From assembly GCF_012922555.1 (NCBI RefSeq), contig NZ_WIPK01000004.1, positions 1-64,000 on the forward strand: a DNA stretch of 64,000 nt, read 5' to 3'. The notes under the pieces are model-generated. The model made no database searches, was not told where the DNA came from, and worked only from the letters and a program-made list of their open reading frames with translations. Origin of the DNA: Paraclostridium dentum (GTDB taxonomy: Bacteria > Bacillota > Clostridia > Peptostreptococcales > Peptostreptococcaceae). Shown piece by piece: positions 16,757 through 27,181 of this stretch (positions are counted from its first letter, which is position 1; each line of letters opens with the position of its first letter). The position numbers and the translations under genes are program-made.

Positions 16757-17401
16757 TTATTTTATTTCTTTACTTTTATATAGTTTTAAACTTATCATCA
16801 TAGATATTGTTATCATAAATAAACTTAATATACTTGTAACAATAGGAAACCCTACTGAACTTATTATGTCAATAATAGTATCTATAGATTCTTTATCTGA
16901 ACCAATTTCTTGAATAATACCAGTTCCTACTGATATTAGTAAAAAAATCACTAAAAAATTTATTATTTTTCCTTTTGTTACTCCAAACTTTAAAACTACA
17001 GGTATTATAACTGATATAACTAATGCTGATGACAATACCCCTGTTATTATTAATAATTCTAAAGGCACATCCGTTTTATTAACCTTGCTTATACTAAAGT
17101 ATAATACTAATAATAAAACCATAGATATTATTGCTCCAAATATTCCTAAAATATATCTAGATATTACATACTCACTTCTTTTTACCGGAAGTGTTGATAT
17201 AAGGTTGTCTATACCATGTATATCTTCATAAGCCATAGTCTGATATACAATTAGATATGACCCCATACAAAATAACATACTTAAAAACGATGGAGAAAAT
17301 ATCGATACTATAATCCATATACCAAATATAAGACTAATACTTTTTATAGTCGAACTTAAATTATTTAAACTCATTTTTGTAAGATTAATTATATTTTCCA
17401 T
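16757..17401 (-). CDS. ABC-2 type transporter permease
   Basis: 214 aa with six predicted hydrophobic segments, of the ABC-2 type (the segment VYQTMAYEDIHGIDNLISTLPVKRSEYVISRY region is typical of the cytoplasmic loop of these permeases, seen near residues 50-85). Start taken as ATG 17401, 2 bp after the ATPase stop, with AAAGGGG upstream; a GTG three codons earlier is possible. It pairs with the ATPase and GntR regulator to form a YtrA-like module, often linked to cell-wall antibiotic stress. The substrate is unknown. Confidence 0.85.
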   Translation of the reverse strand: MENIINLTKMSLNNLSSTIKSISLIFGIWIIVSIFSPSFLSMLFCMGSYLIVYQTMAYEDIHGIDNLISTLPVKRSEYVISRYILGIFGAIISMVLLLVLYFSISKVNKTDVPLELLIITGVLSSALVISVIIPVVLKFGVTKGKIINFLVIFLLISVGTGIIQEIGSDKESIDTIIDIISSVGFPIVTSILSLFMITISMMISLKLYKSKEIK

Positions 17402-17403
17402 AA

Positions 17404-18258
17404 TTAACACCCCTTTGTATAATACATTAATATATCTTCTAAATTTGCATTATCATATACTACTTCTTCACCAAATACTTCATAAGCATTTTTAACATTA
17501 GATGTCATACCATTAAATCCAAAAGAATTTTCAGTATATGACATTAATTCTTTTTTTGTATCTACATCTAATAACTCTTTATTTCCTCTTATTATTTTGT
17601 GATTCTCAAGTATATCCTCTTTATTTCCTGAAAGGATTATATTCCCTTCGTATATAAATATAAGAAAGTCTGCTACTTTATCTAAGTCAGATGTTATATG
17701 AGTTGAATAAAATACCGTAGCTTCTTCTTTTTCTATATGTTCTTGTAAAATTTCAAGAAATTCATTCCTTACTAATGGATCTAAGTTCGCTGTTGGTTCA
17801 TCCATTATTATCAACTTTGGATGATGCGATAGTACCATTACAAGTTCAAATTTCTTTTGTTGTCCTTTTGAAAGTTCTTTATATACTTTGTTTTCATTTA
17901 ATTTAAATTTCATTATATATTTTTTATATAACTGTTCATCCCAATTTTTATAAAATGGTTTTATTGCCTTTTTTATATTCTTCAATTTATTTTCTTGCAT
18001 ATAACCAGATACATCTCCTATGTACCCTATAGTTTCTTTTATTTCAAGATCATCTACTTCTCTTTCCTTACCAAATACTTTTATAGTTCCACTATCTTTT
18101 TTCAGCATATTCATAATCAACTTCATAGTTGTTGTTTTCCCAGAGCCATTAGGTCCTATAAATCCAGTTATATATCCTTTTTTTATTTCAATATCATTTA
18201 TTGTTAATTTAAAATCTTCTAGTGTTTTATTTAAGTTTTTTATATCTATAGCATTCAT
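17404..18258 (-). CDS. ABC transporter ATP-binding protein
   Basis: 284 aa. Walker A GPNGSGKTT, signature LSKGQQKKFEL (a variant of LSGGQ), Walker B LIIMDEPTANLDP and switch His in STHITSD. The C-terminal region of about 70 residues beyond the nucleotide-binding domain is typical of YtrB/BcrA-type exporters. RBS TAAGGAGGT. It is the middle gene of GntR-ATPase-permease. Confidence 0.93.
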   Translation of the reverse strand: MNAIDIKNLNKTLEDFKLTINDIEIKKGYITGFIGPNGSGKTTTMKLIMNMLKKDSGTIKVFGKEREVDDLEIKETIGYIGDVSGYMQENKLKNIKKAIKPFYKNWDEQLYKKYIMKFKLNENKVYKELSKGQQKKFELVMVLSHHPKLIIMDEPTANLDPLVRNEFLEILQEHIEKEEATVFYSTHITSDLDKVADFLIFIYEGNIILSGNKEDILENHKIIRGNKELLDVDTKKELMSYTENSFGFNGMTSNVKNAYEVFGEEVVYDNANLEDILMYYTKGC

Positions 18259-18270
18259 AAATTAACCTCC

Positions 18271-18645
18271 TTAGACTTCTTCATATAAACTTTTAAATAT
18301 CTCTATACCTTCTTCTAAAGTTATACCTACTGACTTCGCCTGTTTTATAACTATTTCAAGTTTATTTTCTATCTCATATAAAGCTGTTTCTCTTAATCTC
18401 TCTTTGTTTTGCATAGACACAAAGGTTCCTCTTCCTGAAATCGTCTCTATAAACCCTTCTTTTTCAAGTTCCTCATAAGCCCTTTTTATAGTTATAATAC
18501 TTACCTTTAGTTCTTTTGCAAAATTTCTTATAGACGGTAATCCTTCCCCTTGCTTTAGTGTAGAATCTAGAATTTGATTTTGAATTTGATTTTTAATTTG
18601 TTCATAAAGTGGAGTTGTAGATGTATTACTTATATTTATATTCAA
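18271..18645 (-). CDS. GntR-family repressor, YtrA subfamily
   Basis: 124 aa. A winged-helix domain (PLYEQIKNQIQNQIL; LPSIRNFAKELKVS; GRGTFV) is followed by a short helical C-terminus of about 45 residues, which defines the YtrA subgroup. Start: TTG 18645 with GAGGTG at 5 nt is preferred; a GTG two codons upstream overlaps the ribosome site. It heads its own ABC operon and very likely binds the palindrome in the promoter region at 18693-18713. Confidence 0.88.
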   Translation of the reverse strand: MNINISNTSTTPLYEQIKNQIQNQILDSTLKQGEGLPSIRNFAKELKVSIITIKRAYEELEKEGFIETISGRGTFVSMQNKERLRETALYEIENKLEIVIKQAKSVGITLEEGIEIFKSLYEEV

Positions 18646-18692
18646 TTTCACACCTCATTTCTTTAATATAATATGTACAGTGTGTATAAACT

Positions 18693-18713
18693 GTGTATAT
18701 TATATATATACAC
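18693..18713 (-). promoter_or_regulatory. Palindromic operator for the YtrA-type repressor
   Basis: GTGTATA-N7-TATACAC is a perfect inverted repeat 48-68 bp before the GntR start. Related half-sites occur next to it (tgtgtataa at 18680 and gcacac near 18720). YtrA-type repressors are known to bind GTGTA/TACAC-type sites in their own promoters. Confidence 0.65.
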
Positions 18714-18756
18714 TTTATGCACACTATTGTCAACTTTATCTTCTTTGAATTTAATA

Positions 18757-18800
18757 AAATAAAAAAAGAACCTTTATATAAAGGTTCTTTTTTTATTTTA
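18757..18800. terminator. Terminator after the ArsC/Spx-like gene
   Basis: AAAAAAAGAACCTTT / AAAGGTTCTTTTTTT, a nearly perfect palindrome overlapping the stop codon, with T-runs on both strands. Confidence 0.85.
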
Positions 18801-19152
18801 TTAAAAGTTTTTCTTTCCATTCATCTTCTTTGAATCCTATAAGTACATTTTTTCCATCAAATGCTATAGGTCTTTTTATAAGCATTCCATCACTAGCTAA
18901 AATTTCTAGTAATTTATCATCACTTTCACTTTTAACTATATCTTTAAGTCCAAGTTCTCTATATTTAACTCCACTAGTGTTAAAGAATTTTTTTAATTCA
19001 TATGTACCTGTTTTATACATAGTTTCTAATTCTTCTTTGCTAGGAGGATTTTTTACTATTTCTATTTCCTCAAAATCTATATTATTATCATTAAGCCAAG
19101 CCTTGGCTTTCCTAACTGTAGATCATCTAGAATATCCATAAAATTTTAACAT
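18793..19152 (-). CDS. ArsC/Spx-family thioredoxin-fold protein with in-frame TGA at the catalytic Cys: candidate selenoprotein
   Basis: 119 codons from ATG 19152 (RBS AAAGGAAAG). Translation begins MLKFYGYSR, then TGA (19125-19123, codon 10), then STVRKAKAWLNDNN, and continues without interruption through GMLIKRPI and the family end. ArsC/Spx relatives have CSTCRKA here, so TGA replaces the first, redox-active Cys and the second Cys is Val. After TGA there is a 20-nt spacer and then a 7-bp hairpin AAGCCAA-GGC-TTGGCTT (19109-19093) with G in the first two loop positions, as the bacterial SECIS model requires. A plain nonsense mutation is the alternative; if translated only from ATG 19020 the product would lack the active site. 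Arsenate reductase, Spx-like or other thiol reductase activity cannot be told apart from sequence. Confidence 0.8.
19093..19109 (-). promoter_or_regulatory. Candidate bacterial SECIS hairpin in the ArsC/Spx-like gene
   Basis: 7-bp stem with a GGC loop; the loop begins 21 nt after the TGA, within the 16-37 nt window of bacterial SECIS elements. It also encodes conserved family residues, so it is not proof by itself. Confidence 0.6.
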
Positions 19153-19231
19153 ATATATCACTTTCCTTTACTGTATTTTTTATATTATTACACAGTTTTC
19201 TACATGTTAAAACATTTTCTTAAAATAAAAT

Positions 19232-20536
19232 TTAATCATTCCATGGAACAACTTCAACCTCTCCATAGCATCTATCATTTAAACGGTTAGAATACTCTCC
19301 TTTATAATTAATGATATATAAAACTACTAATTCCACGTATCTAGTACCTATTTGAAGTATATTCCACATATCTTCAACGGTTAAATTAGCTCTTTTAGTT
19401 TTTCTAGTCGGATGAACAACTTTATTTCTAAAATATGTAAATATATCAACTCCATCATTGAACTTATTATATATATACTCATTGAATAAATTTAATTCTT
19501 CTTTTCCATAATATATGCTGCACGCATCTAATAAGATTCTTATATTGTCAGAGGCTGTATTTTTTTCAAACTCTACATCAGTTAAAATTTTATTTTTTTC
19601 AACAATAACAACATAAGACAGTGTTTCTAGTGCAATTTGTAAGGATACAACATTATTTTCTATACTTATATTATCTATAGATTCTATATACCAGTCTACT
19701 ACATGCTTTAACGCTGGACCATAGTAAGAATCGTGCAATTTTCTGCACATTAAGTTCATATATTTTTCAATATTATGATGATTTGCTATAGTGTCAGACC
19801 ATGTAGGAACATATTTAAATGGAGTTGTTAAAGACTCCTTCCATAGCCTAAATGTATTTTGATTGTCTTTATAGCCCATTACCATACATATACCTATATA
19901 TCTTCCAGCTAAGAAGCTAAGCGTATCTGATATCTCATCTAATAGTTTAAATATATATGTTGACTTAAATACTTTATTATCTTTTCTTTTTATTCTTCCT
20001 ATATGTGTAATTATACTACCATTTTTAAACCTTAACTCTTCATATAGTTCTTTTTTATAATCGTATCTTTTATCAATTATTATCTCATATCCACTTATTT
20101 CAAACTCAATTCTTCCAGCAAACAATTTATCCATATACTTTATAAGTGTTCCTTGCTTTTTGTCAAAATTTACAATATGAAAATCTATGTAATCCACATA
20201 TCTATTTTTTGATTTTATTATTCCACTGCTAACGTATCCATCTACATAATTTTTTTGTATATTATTTATATTAACTTGGAAAGGCTGATATCCATGGACT
20301 TCTATAATTCCCTCCAGATAATCATCTTTAAGAATTTCTAAATCTATATTTTTATGACCTAGTACTTTAGCTTCAAAATTTATACATACGGGAGGACTAA
20401 TTCTATAGTAGATCCGGCCCTTACATTTATATAGCTTATCTAGGTAAATGCAAAAATTTCCTTCATGAATAACTATATCTTCATCAATTCCATATTCTAA
20501 ATAAGGAGACGATATAGCTTCTTTTACTACCTTCAT
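19232..20536 (-). CDS. HEPN-type protein, possible stand-alone RNase/defence effector
   Basis: 434 aa with no signal peptide. The first half (1 to about 240) is beta-rich. The C-terminal third is helical and contains FRNKVVHP (Arg370, His375), matching the R-x4-6-H motif of HEPN RNases. Long N-terminal beta region plus HEPN recalls ApeA-type anti-phage proteins and the YopA-like proteins of Bacillus phages. This is a comparison from memory, not a search result. The gene is single, has RBS AAGGTGGG and no antitoxin-like partner. Whether it is a toxin or a housekeeping protein cannot be decided. Confidence 0.55.
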   Translation of the reverse strand: MKVVKEAISSPYLEYGIDEDIVIHEGNFCIYLDKLYKCKGRIYYRISPPVCINFEAKVLGHKNIDLEILKDDYLEGIIEVHGYQPFQVNINNIQKNYVDGYVSSGIIKSKNRYVDYIDFHIVNFDKKQGTLIKYMDKLFAGRIEFEISGYEIIIDKRYDYKKELYEELRFKNGSIITHIGRIKRKDNKVFKSTYIFKLLDEISDTLSFLAGRYIGICMVMGYKDNQNTFRLWKESLTTPFKYVPTWSDTIANHHNIEKYMNLMCRKLHDSYYGPALKHVVDWYIESIDNISIENNVVSLQIALETLSYVVIVEKNKILTDVEFEKNTASDNIRILLDACSIYYGKEELNLFNEYIYNKFNDGVDIFTYFRNKVVHPTRKTKRANLTVEDMWNILQIGTRYVELVVLYIINYKGEYSNRLNDRCYGEVEVVPWND

Positions 20537-20602
20537 TTTTAGCCCACCTTCATTTTACATAGTTGTCTTAATATTATAACATATAAGACAAATAAACAAC
20601 AT

Positions 20603-21154
20603 TTATTTGTCTTGTTTCAAAATTGAATATAGTTTTAAATCTGTATACATACCTTTATGAAGCCTATCACTTCTTAATATACCATCTAAGCGCATTCCAT
20701 TTTTTATCATAACTTTTTCAGATGCAGAATTTCCTGATATACATTTAGCTTCTATTTTATTTAAGTTCATATTTTTAAACCCAAAATCTATAACACTGCA
20801 AAGAGCTTCTGTTATTATTCCTTTATTCCAATAATCACTATTTAATATATATCCAACCTCAGCTTTATTATTTAATTCACTATAACTTGAAAATCCACAC
20901 ATACCAATTAATTTTCCATCTTCTTTTAAAGTAACTCCCCAAGGAGTAGCCTTATCATTTTCATATCCATTTATTATCATATCTAGCATCTTCTTTGTCG
21001 TATTTATACTTTTATCAAAATCTATTAACATATATTTTGATAGATAATCATTCGATAAACATCTATGTAATTCATTAATATCATTTCTATAAATTTTTCT
21101 AAGTGTTAACCTTTCAGTATGTAAACTTGGTAAATCTCTAAATACATATATCAA
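20603..21154 (-). CDS. GNAT acetyltransferase, RimJ/RimL type
   Basis: 183 aa. Typical features: N-terminal HTERLTLRKIYRND, the central VGYILNSDYWNKGIITEAL containing the acetyl-CoA binding turn, and NSASEKVMIKNGM near the end. These enzymes acetylate N-terminal or side-chain amines; the substrate is not deducible. Start is TTG 21154 with AAGGAGG at 8 nt. Confidence 0.88.
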   Translation of the reverse strand: MIYVFRDLPSLHTERLTLRKIYRNDINELHRCLSNDYLSKYMLIDFDKSINTTKKMLDMIINGYENDKATPWGVTLKEDGKLIGMCGFSSYSELNNKAEVGYILNSDYWNKGIITEALCSVIDFGFKNMNLNKIEAKCISGNSASEKVMIKNGMRLDGILRSDRLHKGMYTDLKLYSILKQDK

Positions 21155-21327
21155 CGATCTATCCTCCTTATTAAATTTTAAAAATTAAATATTCCAACTC
21201 TTTACAACCTTACATTATTCGCCAAATATCTTTTTAATCCCTTTATATTATAATATTAAATTTGGTAATAATATCTATTTTTTAATGTTATATAATTTAT
21301 CGTTAAGTAACTTTCTATTAAATAACT

Positions 21328-21360
21328 AAAAAGAAGATGTAGCTTATACATCTTCTTTTT
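21328..21360 (-). terminator. Terminator after the activase gene
   Basis: AAAAAGAAGATGTA-GCT-TATACATCTTCTTTTT overlapping the stop codon. Confidence 0.85.
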
Positions 21361-24300
21361 ACATTGTTTTAAATGATGTTGACAACATAAGTTTAATCCT
21401 ATTAATTTGATTTACTTCACTTGCTCCTGGATCATAATCAATCGGAACAATATTCGCACTTTTATAAATTCGTTTAAGTTCCTTGATAACGCCCTTCCCT
21501 GTTATATGATTTGGTAAACAAGCAAAAGGTTGCATACATACAATATTTCCAACTCCACTTTCTATAAGCTCTACCATTTCAGCTGTTAATAACCATCCCT
21601 CTCCTGCTTGATTCCCAATTGAAACTATCTTAGAAGCTTTACTAGCTAATGTTTCAATACTCTCTGGCATATTAAATCTTTTACTATTTTTCAATGCCTT
21701 TGAGTAGTGTTTTTGATACATCTCTATTGTATCTTTCATTAACTTTCCACCTAGTTTTTTATATTTTTTATCTAACAAATACTCTGACTTATAATAAGTA
21801 TTATAAGCACAACTTAAGAAGAAATTCATCAGTTCTGGAACAACAACCTCGACTCCCTCAGCCTCTAAAACATCTACAATGTTGTTATTTGCCAGTGGGT
21901 GAAATTTAACCAAAATTTCTCCTACCAATCCAACTCTAGGTTTATTTTGTTCATTTATAGGAATTTCATCAAATTCTTTAACTATGTTATATATATTTTC
22001 TTTAAAGTTAGATAGATTAGCCTTTTTTAAACTATCCTTACAAATTTCTAGATGCTTTTGATATAGTTTATTTGCACTACCTTTATATTGTTCATACGGT
22101 CTTACTCTATATAAAACTTTCATAAGTAAATCTCCATAAATAGCTGCCATCATCACCCTATTTATAAGTCCTAATGAAAATACATTATACAAATTTCGTT
22201 TTTCTTCTCCATTTAAAGATAATGATATTACTGGAATATCACCATAACCTGCATCACTCAATGCTTTTCTCAAGAAACCAATGTAATTTGTAGCTCTACA
22301 AACACCTCCAGTTTGTGTTATCGCAACCATAGTTTTGCTTAAATCATATTTTTCACTTTTAATAGCTTTAATCAACTGCCCTATAACAATTATCGCAGGA
22401 TAGCAAGCATCATTATTAACGTATTTTAATCCTTCTTCTATAGCTCCGTCATAGTCTTTAAGCACTTCAATGTTATATCCACAAGATTTAATTCCATGTT
22501 CTACTAAATCAAAGTGAATAGGCGACATTTGCGGCATTAATATAGTATAATTTGATTTTGTAGATTTGTTTATTTTTCCTTTTATATATGTTTTTTTACT
22601 TTTGTTTATCTTTAACCCATTAATATCTCTTTCTTCTATAGATGCTTTTAATGATCTTAATCTTATTTTTGCTGCTCCTAAATTGTTACCTTCATCTATT
22701 TTTATACATGTATAAATTTTACCTTCACCATTTAAAATTTCTTGAACTTGATCAGTTGTAACTGCGTCTAATCCACATCCAAAAGAATTTAATTGTACAA
22801 GTTCTATATTTTTTACAGAATTCACAAAATTTGCAGCTCTGTAAAGTCTTGAGTGATATGTCCACTGGTCAACTACTCTTAAAGGTTCTTCTACCTTTCC
22901 TAAATGTGCAACACTATCCTCTGTTAAAACTGCCATGTCTAATGAATTTATAAATTCTGGTATTCCATGATTTATTTCTGGATCTATATGATATGGTCTT
23001 CCTGCTAACACAATTCCTCTTTTATTATTTTTATTTATTATTTCTAGAGATTTTTCTCCCATATACCTCATATCTGCTTTAAATTTTTCATATTCTTCAA
23101 ATCCTAACTCTACACTTTTATCTATCTCTCGTTTACTAATTTCTAAGAAATCTTTATCATAATTTTTTATTTTATTTAATTCTTCTAAAAGTCGTTTCTT
23201 TAAAGAATTTTTATTGTGTATAGGTAAAAATGGGTTAATATAATTTATTTTATTTTCTTTAATCTCACTAATATTATTTTTAATTACTTCTGAGTAAGAC
23301 ATTACAACAGGACAATTAAAACTATTGTTGGCATTTTTAAATTCTTTACTCTCACTCCTAATACATGGATAAAATATATTTTTGATACCTTTTTTTATTA
23401 AATTTTGTATATGACCATGAACTAGTTTTGCAGGATAACATGCAGATTCTGATGCAATAGAGTCCATTCCCTGCTCATAAACATCCTTTGAAGATGCATC
23501 TGACAAAACAACACTAAATCCTAAATTTGTAAATATAGTATGCCATAAAGGATAATCTTCATATATATTTAAAACTCTAGGAATTCCAATTTCTTTTCTT
23601 ATTGCGCTTTCTGCATCCAAATTTCTATAATTAAACACTCGTTTATATTTATAATCAAATAAATTTATATCAACTTTTTCTTTTCTATATAAACCCATCC
23701 CCTTTTCACATCTATTTCCAGATATGAATTTTTCTGAGTTTCCAAAATCATTTACAGTAAGCAAGCAATTATTTGAACACCCCTTGCATCTAGATGTACT
23801 TATTTTTAAATTTATAGAATTCATAGATTCTTTATTTAAAAGGGTGGTTATATAACCTTCTTTATACTTTTCTTTTGCAATTATACTTGCCCCAAAGGCT
23901 CCCATTATACCAGCTATATTAGGTCTTACAACTTCTCTACATGTTAAATTTTCAAATGATCTTAAAACTGCATCATTATAAAAGGTCCCCCCTTGTACAA
24001 CAGGATGCTTTCCAATATCCTCAGATGATTTCATTTTTATAACTTTATACAATGCATTCTTTATAACAGAATAAGAAAGACCTGCACTTATATCTCCTAC
24101 CGAATTTCCTTCTTTTTGAGCTTGTTTTACTCTAGAGTTCATAAAAACTGTGCATCTTGATCCTAAATCAACAGGATGTTTTGAAAATAATGCCTTTGTA
24201 GCAAATTCTTTTATATCTAGATTTAATGACTTAGCAAATGTTTCTAAAAAAGATCCACATCCAGATGAGCAAGCTTCATTTAAGATAATAGTTTCAATTA

Positions 24301-25600
24301 CCCCTTGATTTATTTTTAAGCACTTCATATCTTGCCCGCCTATATCTAATATAAAATCAACTTTCGGTGAGAAAAATTTAGCTCCTTTATAGTGAGCGAT
24401 AGTTTCTATCTCTCCAAAATCAACTTTCAAGGCACTTTTAATTAATCCTTCTCCATATCCTGTTACTACAGAATTCACGATTTTCGCTTCACTTGGTAAT
24501 TTACTATATAGATTATTTAAAATACCTATAGTTGATCTTAACGGATTCCCTTCATTACTTTTATATTCTGAAAATAATAAATTTCCACCTTCGTCTATTA
24601 ATGCAACTTTTGTAGTTGTAGACCCAGCATCAATTCCTAAAAAACATCTACCTTTATAGCTTGATATATCTATTGATTTTACTATATTTTTTTTATGTCT
24701 ATTTTTAAAAAATTCATATTCTCTTTCGTTATCAAACAATGGTTTAATGTCAGAGCTAACTACATCTTCTATGTCTTTTAAGCTTTCTATGTTTTTTATT
24801 AAATCACTAAATAACATATAGTCATTTTTATATGATAATGCAGCACCCATAGCTATGTACAACTGTGCATTTTCAGGAAATATAATATTATTTTTATCTA
24901 GTTTTAGTACATCTATAAATCTATTTCTTAGTTCTGATAAAAAATATAGTGGTCCTCCTAAAAATGCAACATTACCTTTAATTTTTCTTCCACAGGCCAA
25001 TACACTAATTGTTTGAACAACTACAGCATGAAATATGCTAGCAGCTATATCTTCTTTTCTAGCTCCTTCATTTATAAGTGGTTGTATATCTGTTTTAGCA
25101 AATACTCCACACCTAGCAGCTATGCTATATATATTTTTATAGTCTTTAGCTAAATCATTTAATCCTTTAGCATCAGTTTTTAATAGTATTGCCATCTGAT
25201 CTATAAAAGACCCTGTACCACCAGCACATATTCCATTCATTCTTTGCTCTATACCATTGGTCAAATATATTATTTTAGCATCTTCTCCCCCAAGTTCTAT
25301 AACCACATCAGTTTCTGGATTGTAAGTTTCAATCGCCTTTGTACTTGCTATTACTTCTTGAACAAATTCTACATTTAATTTTTTTGCTAACTTCATACCT
25401 CCAGACCCGGTTATAACAACAGATACTCTATTATCACCTATACTATCATAGGCTTCATTTAACAAACTTATAACTGAATTTTTTATATCTGATAAATGCC
25501 TTTTATATGATTTAAATACCATATTTTTGCTCTCATCTAGTACAATAACTTTTACTGTAGTTGATCCAATATCGATACCTATATGGAAATCATCTATCAT
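21359..25600 (-). CDS. Giant acyl-CoA dehydratase activase (2-hydroxyacyl-CoA dehydratase activator/reductase fusion)
   Basis: 1413 aa. Two BadF/BcrAD-type ATPase domains in tandem ([14 protein letters not shown] near residue 5 and [14 protein letters not shown] near 325), a Cys-rich segment ([10 protein letters not shown], then NRCEKGMG near 610-640), then DUF2229 and HgdB-like dehydratase-related domains ([31 protein letters not shown]). Family members drive electrons by ATP hydrolysis to very low potential. In fermenters the small activator HgdC starts 2-hydroxyacyl-CoA dehydration. The role of the giant form is not established, and no dehydratase genes are adjacent. Start ATG 25600, with GGGGGGAG at 5 nt, is preferred over an upstream in-frame start at 25615. 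Confidence 0.9.
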   Translation of the reverse strand: MIDDFHIGIDIGSTTVKVIVLDESKNMVFKSYKRHLSDIKNSVISLLNEAYDSIGDNRVSVVITGSGGMKLAKKLNVEFVQEVIASTKAIETYNPETDVVIELGGEDAKIIYLTNGIEQRMNGICAGGTGSFIDQMAILLKTDAKGLNDLAKDYKNIYSIAARCGVFAKTDIQPLINEGARKEDIAASIFHAVVVQTISVLACGRKIKGNVAFLGGPLYFLSELRNRFIDVLKLDKNNIIFPENAQLYIAMGAALSYKNDYMLFSDLIKNIESLKDIEDVVSSDIKPLFDNEREYEFFKNRHKKNIVKSIDISSYKGRCFLGIDAGSTTTKVALIDEGGNLLFSEYKSNEGNPLRSTIGILNNLYSKLPSEAKIVNSVVTGYGEGLIKSALKVDFGEIETIAHYKGAKFFSPKVDFILDIGGQDMKCLKINQGVIETIILNEACSSGCGSFLETFAKSLNLDIKEFATKALFSKHPVDLGSRCTVFMNSRVKQAQKEGNSVGDISAGLSYSVIKNALYKVIKMKSSEDIGKHPVVQGGTFYNDAVLRSFENLTCREVVRPNIAGIMGAFGASIIAKEKYKEGYITTLLNKESMNSINLKISTSRCKGCSNNCLLTVNDFGNSEKFISGNRCEKGMGLYRKEKVDINLFDYKYKRVFNYRNLDAESAIRKEIGIPRVLNIYEDYPLWHTIFTNLGFSVVLSDASSKDVYEQGMDSIASESACYPAKLVHGHIQNLIKKGIKNIFYPCIRSESKEFKNANNSFNCPVVMSYSEVIKNNISEIKENKINYINPFLPIHNKNSLKKRLLEELNKIKNYDKDFLEISKREIDKSVELGFEEYEKFKADMRYMGEKSLEIINKNNKRGIVLAGRPYHIDPEINHGIPEFINSLDMAVLTEDSVAHLGKVEEPLRVVDQWTYHSRLYRAANFVNSVKNIELVQLNSFGCGLDAVTTDQVQEILNGEGKIYTCIKIDEGNNLGAAKIRLRSLKASIEERDINGLKINKSKKTYIKGKINKSTKSNYTILMPQMSPIHFDLVEHGIKSCGYNIEVLKDYDGAIEEGLKYVNNDACYPAIIVIGQLIKAIKSEKYDLSKTMVAITQTGGVCRATNYIGFLRKALSDAGYGDIPVISLSLNGEEKRNLYNVFSLGLINRVMMAAIYGDLLMKVLYRVRPYEQYKGSANKLYQKHLEICKDSLKKANLSNFKENIYNIVKEFDEIPINEQNKPRVGLVGEILVKFHPLANNNIVDVLEAEGVEVVVPELMNFFLSCAYNTYYKSEYLLDKKYKKLGGKLMKDTIEMYQKHYSKALKNSKRFNMPESIETLASKASKIVSIGNQAGEGWLLTAEMVELIESGVGNIVCMQPFACLPNHITGKGVIKELKRIYKSANIVPIDYDPGASEVNQINRIKLMLSTSFKTM

Positions 25601-25804
25601 AAAATCTCCCCCCATTATTTAGGCCAAATTGATTATCACTATAAAATATGAATTTTTACTTCATCATATTACATATACTATTTTTAGTTACAGTATTTAA
25701 AATTATCATAACTCGAACTTTTTTTATATTTTACTTTTAATTATACGTATATTATAATTAAATTAGCAATTATTATAATTTTTTCTACATATTAGGAGGT
25801 ATTT

Positions 25805-27079
25805 ATGGTTCAAATATATAAGGGAAATATATTATTCACGAAAATTAAAGATAAATTTGAAATAATAGAAAATGGTTTTATAATAGTTAAAAATGGAAAG
25901 ATACTAGATTTATATAAAACCTTACCAAGTGAATATCAAAATTTTGAAGTTATAGATTTTAGTGATAATTTAATAATTCCAGGAATGAATGATTTGCATT
26001 GTCATGCACCTCAATTTAGAAATTTAGGAATGGCTATGGATAAAGAGTTAATACCTTGGCTTGATAATTACACATTCCCTGAAGAAGGCAAATTTAAAAG
26101 CATAGAATATTCAGATAAAGTCTATAAAAATTTTATAAAAGAGGTTTGGCGACATGGAACCACTAGAATAGCTGTTTTTGCCACTGTTCATAAAGAGTCT
26201 AGCATAAGACTTATCAATTTATTTAAGCAAAGTGGACTTGGGGCTCTTGTAGGAAAAGTTAATATGAATATAAACTGCACAAATGACCTATTAGAAGTTA
26301 CAGAAAAGTCAATTTCTGATACTGAGTATATATTAAAAAATTATTATAACGACAATGCACTGGTTAATCCTATAATTACACCAAGATTTATACCTAGCTG
26401 TAATAGTAAACTTTTAAAATCATTAGGGGATTTAGCAATTAAGTATAATGCGCCTACTCAATCTCATCTATCTGAGAATTTAGGAGAAATAGATTGGGTT
26501 AAACAACTTCAGCCAGAATCTGAATTTTATGGAGATGCTTATAATAGATTTAACTTGTTCGGTCAAACTAAAACTTTAATGGCTCATTGTGTTTATTCTT
26601 GCGATAAAGAATTAGAACTTATGAAAAAAAATAACGTCTTTGCAGTCCACTGTCCGAATTCAAACTTAAATTTAGGAAGTGGTATTATGCCTGTTAGAAA
26701 ATTTTTAGATAGTGATATTAATATAGCACTAGGCTCAGATATTAGTGGAGGTCACGATTTATCTATATTCAAAGTTATGGTAAATGCTATACAATGTTCT
26801 AAACTTTTATGGCTTAATTCAAATAAGCAAGTAGATTTTTTAACTCTTTCAGAAGCTTTTTATATGGCTACAAAATGTGGCGGAAGCTTCTTTGGAAAAG
26901 TAGGTAGTTTTGAAAAAGATTATGACTTTGATGCCTTGATTTTAGATGATAGCAATTTAAATCCTGAAAGTTATAGTTTAATTGAAAGGTTAGAAAGATT
27001 TATATATATAGGTGATGATAGAAATATTATTCATAGATATGTCAGAGGAAAAGAAATCTCAGACCCTAAATTTTATTAA
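25805..27079 (+). CDS. guaD: Guanine deaminase, amidohydrolase type
   Basis: 424 aa. Converts guanine to xanthine and ammonia in purine salvage or catabolism. Zinc ligands seen: HCH (His65, His67), QSHLSEN, AHCVYS and SDISGGH, with HCPNSNLNLGSG also typical. RBS AGGAGG 6 nt before ATG. It is transcribed away from the activase gene. No purine riboswitch was found upstream. Confidence 0.9.
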   Translation: MVQIYKGNILFTKIKDKFEIIENGFIIVKNGKILDLYKTLPSEYQNFEVIDFSDNLIIPGMNDLHCHAPQFRNLGMAMDKELIPWLDNYTFPEEGKFKSIEYSDKVYKNFIKEVWRHGTTRIAVFATVHKESSIRLINLFKQSGLGALVGKVNMNINCTNDLLEVTEKSISDTEYILKNYYNDNALVNPIITPRFIPSCNSKLLKSLGDLAIKYNAPTQSHLSENLGEIDWVKQLQPESEFYGDAYNRFNLFGQTKTLMAHCVYSCDKELELMKKNNVFAVHCPNSNLNLGSGIMPVRKFLDSDINIALGSDISGGHDLSIFKVMVNAIQCSKLLWLNSNKQVDFLTLSEAFYMATKCGGSFFGKVGSFEKDYDFDALILDDSNLNPESYSLIERLERFIYIGDDRNIIHRYVRGKEISDPKFY

Positions 27080-27128
27080 ATTTTACATATATTTTCTACT
27101 ATTAAAAAACTCTAACCGTAAATACTAT

Positions 27129-27163
27129 ATTTAGATAAATTATTAATATTTTATCTAAATAAA
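27129..27163 (+). other. Hairpin between guaD and the cold shock gene
   Basis: ATTTAGATAAA / TTTATCTAAAT, an 11-bp stem about 10 nt before the cold shock RBS. It lacks a T-run and could be either a weak terminator for guaD or a 5' leader structure of the cold shock mRNA. Confidence 0.4.
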
Positions 27164-27181
27164 ATTTAAAGGAGTTTTTAT

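Noticed and set aside
18626-18820. 64-codon minus-strand ORF before the GntR gene
   Set aside because: It runs through the operator, promoter and a terminator stem and has no ribosome site.
25620-25804. Purine riboswitch before guaD
   Set aside because: The conserved junction bases and P1 stem were not found in this leader.
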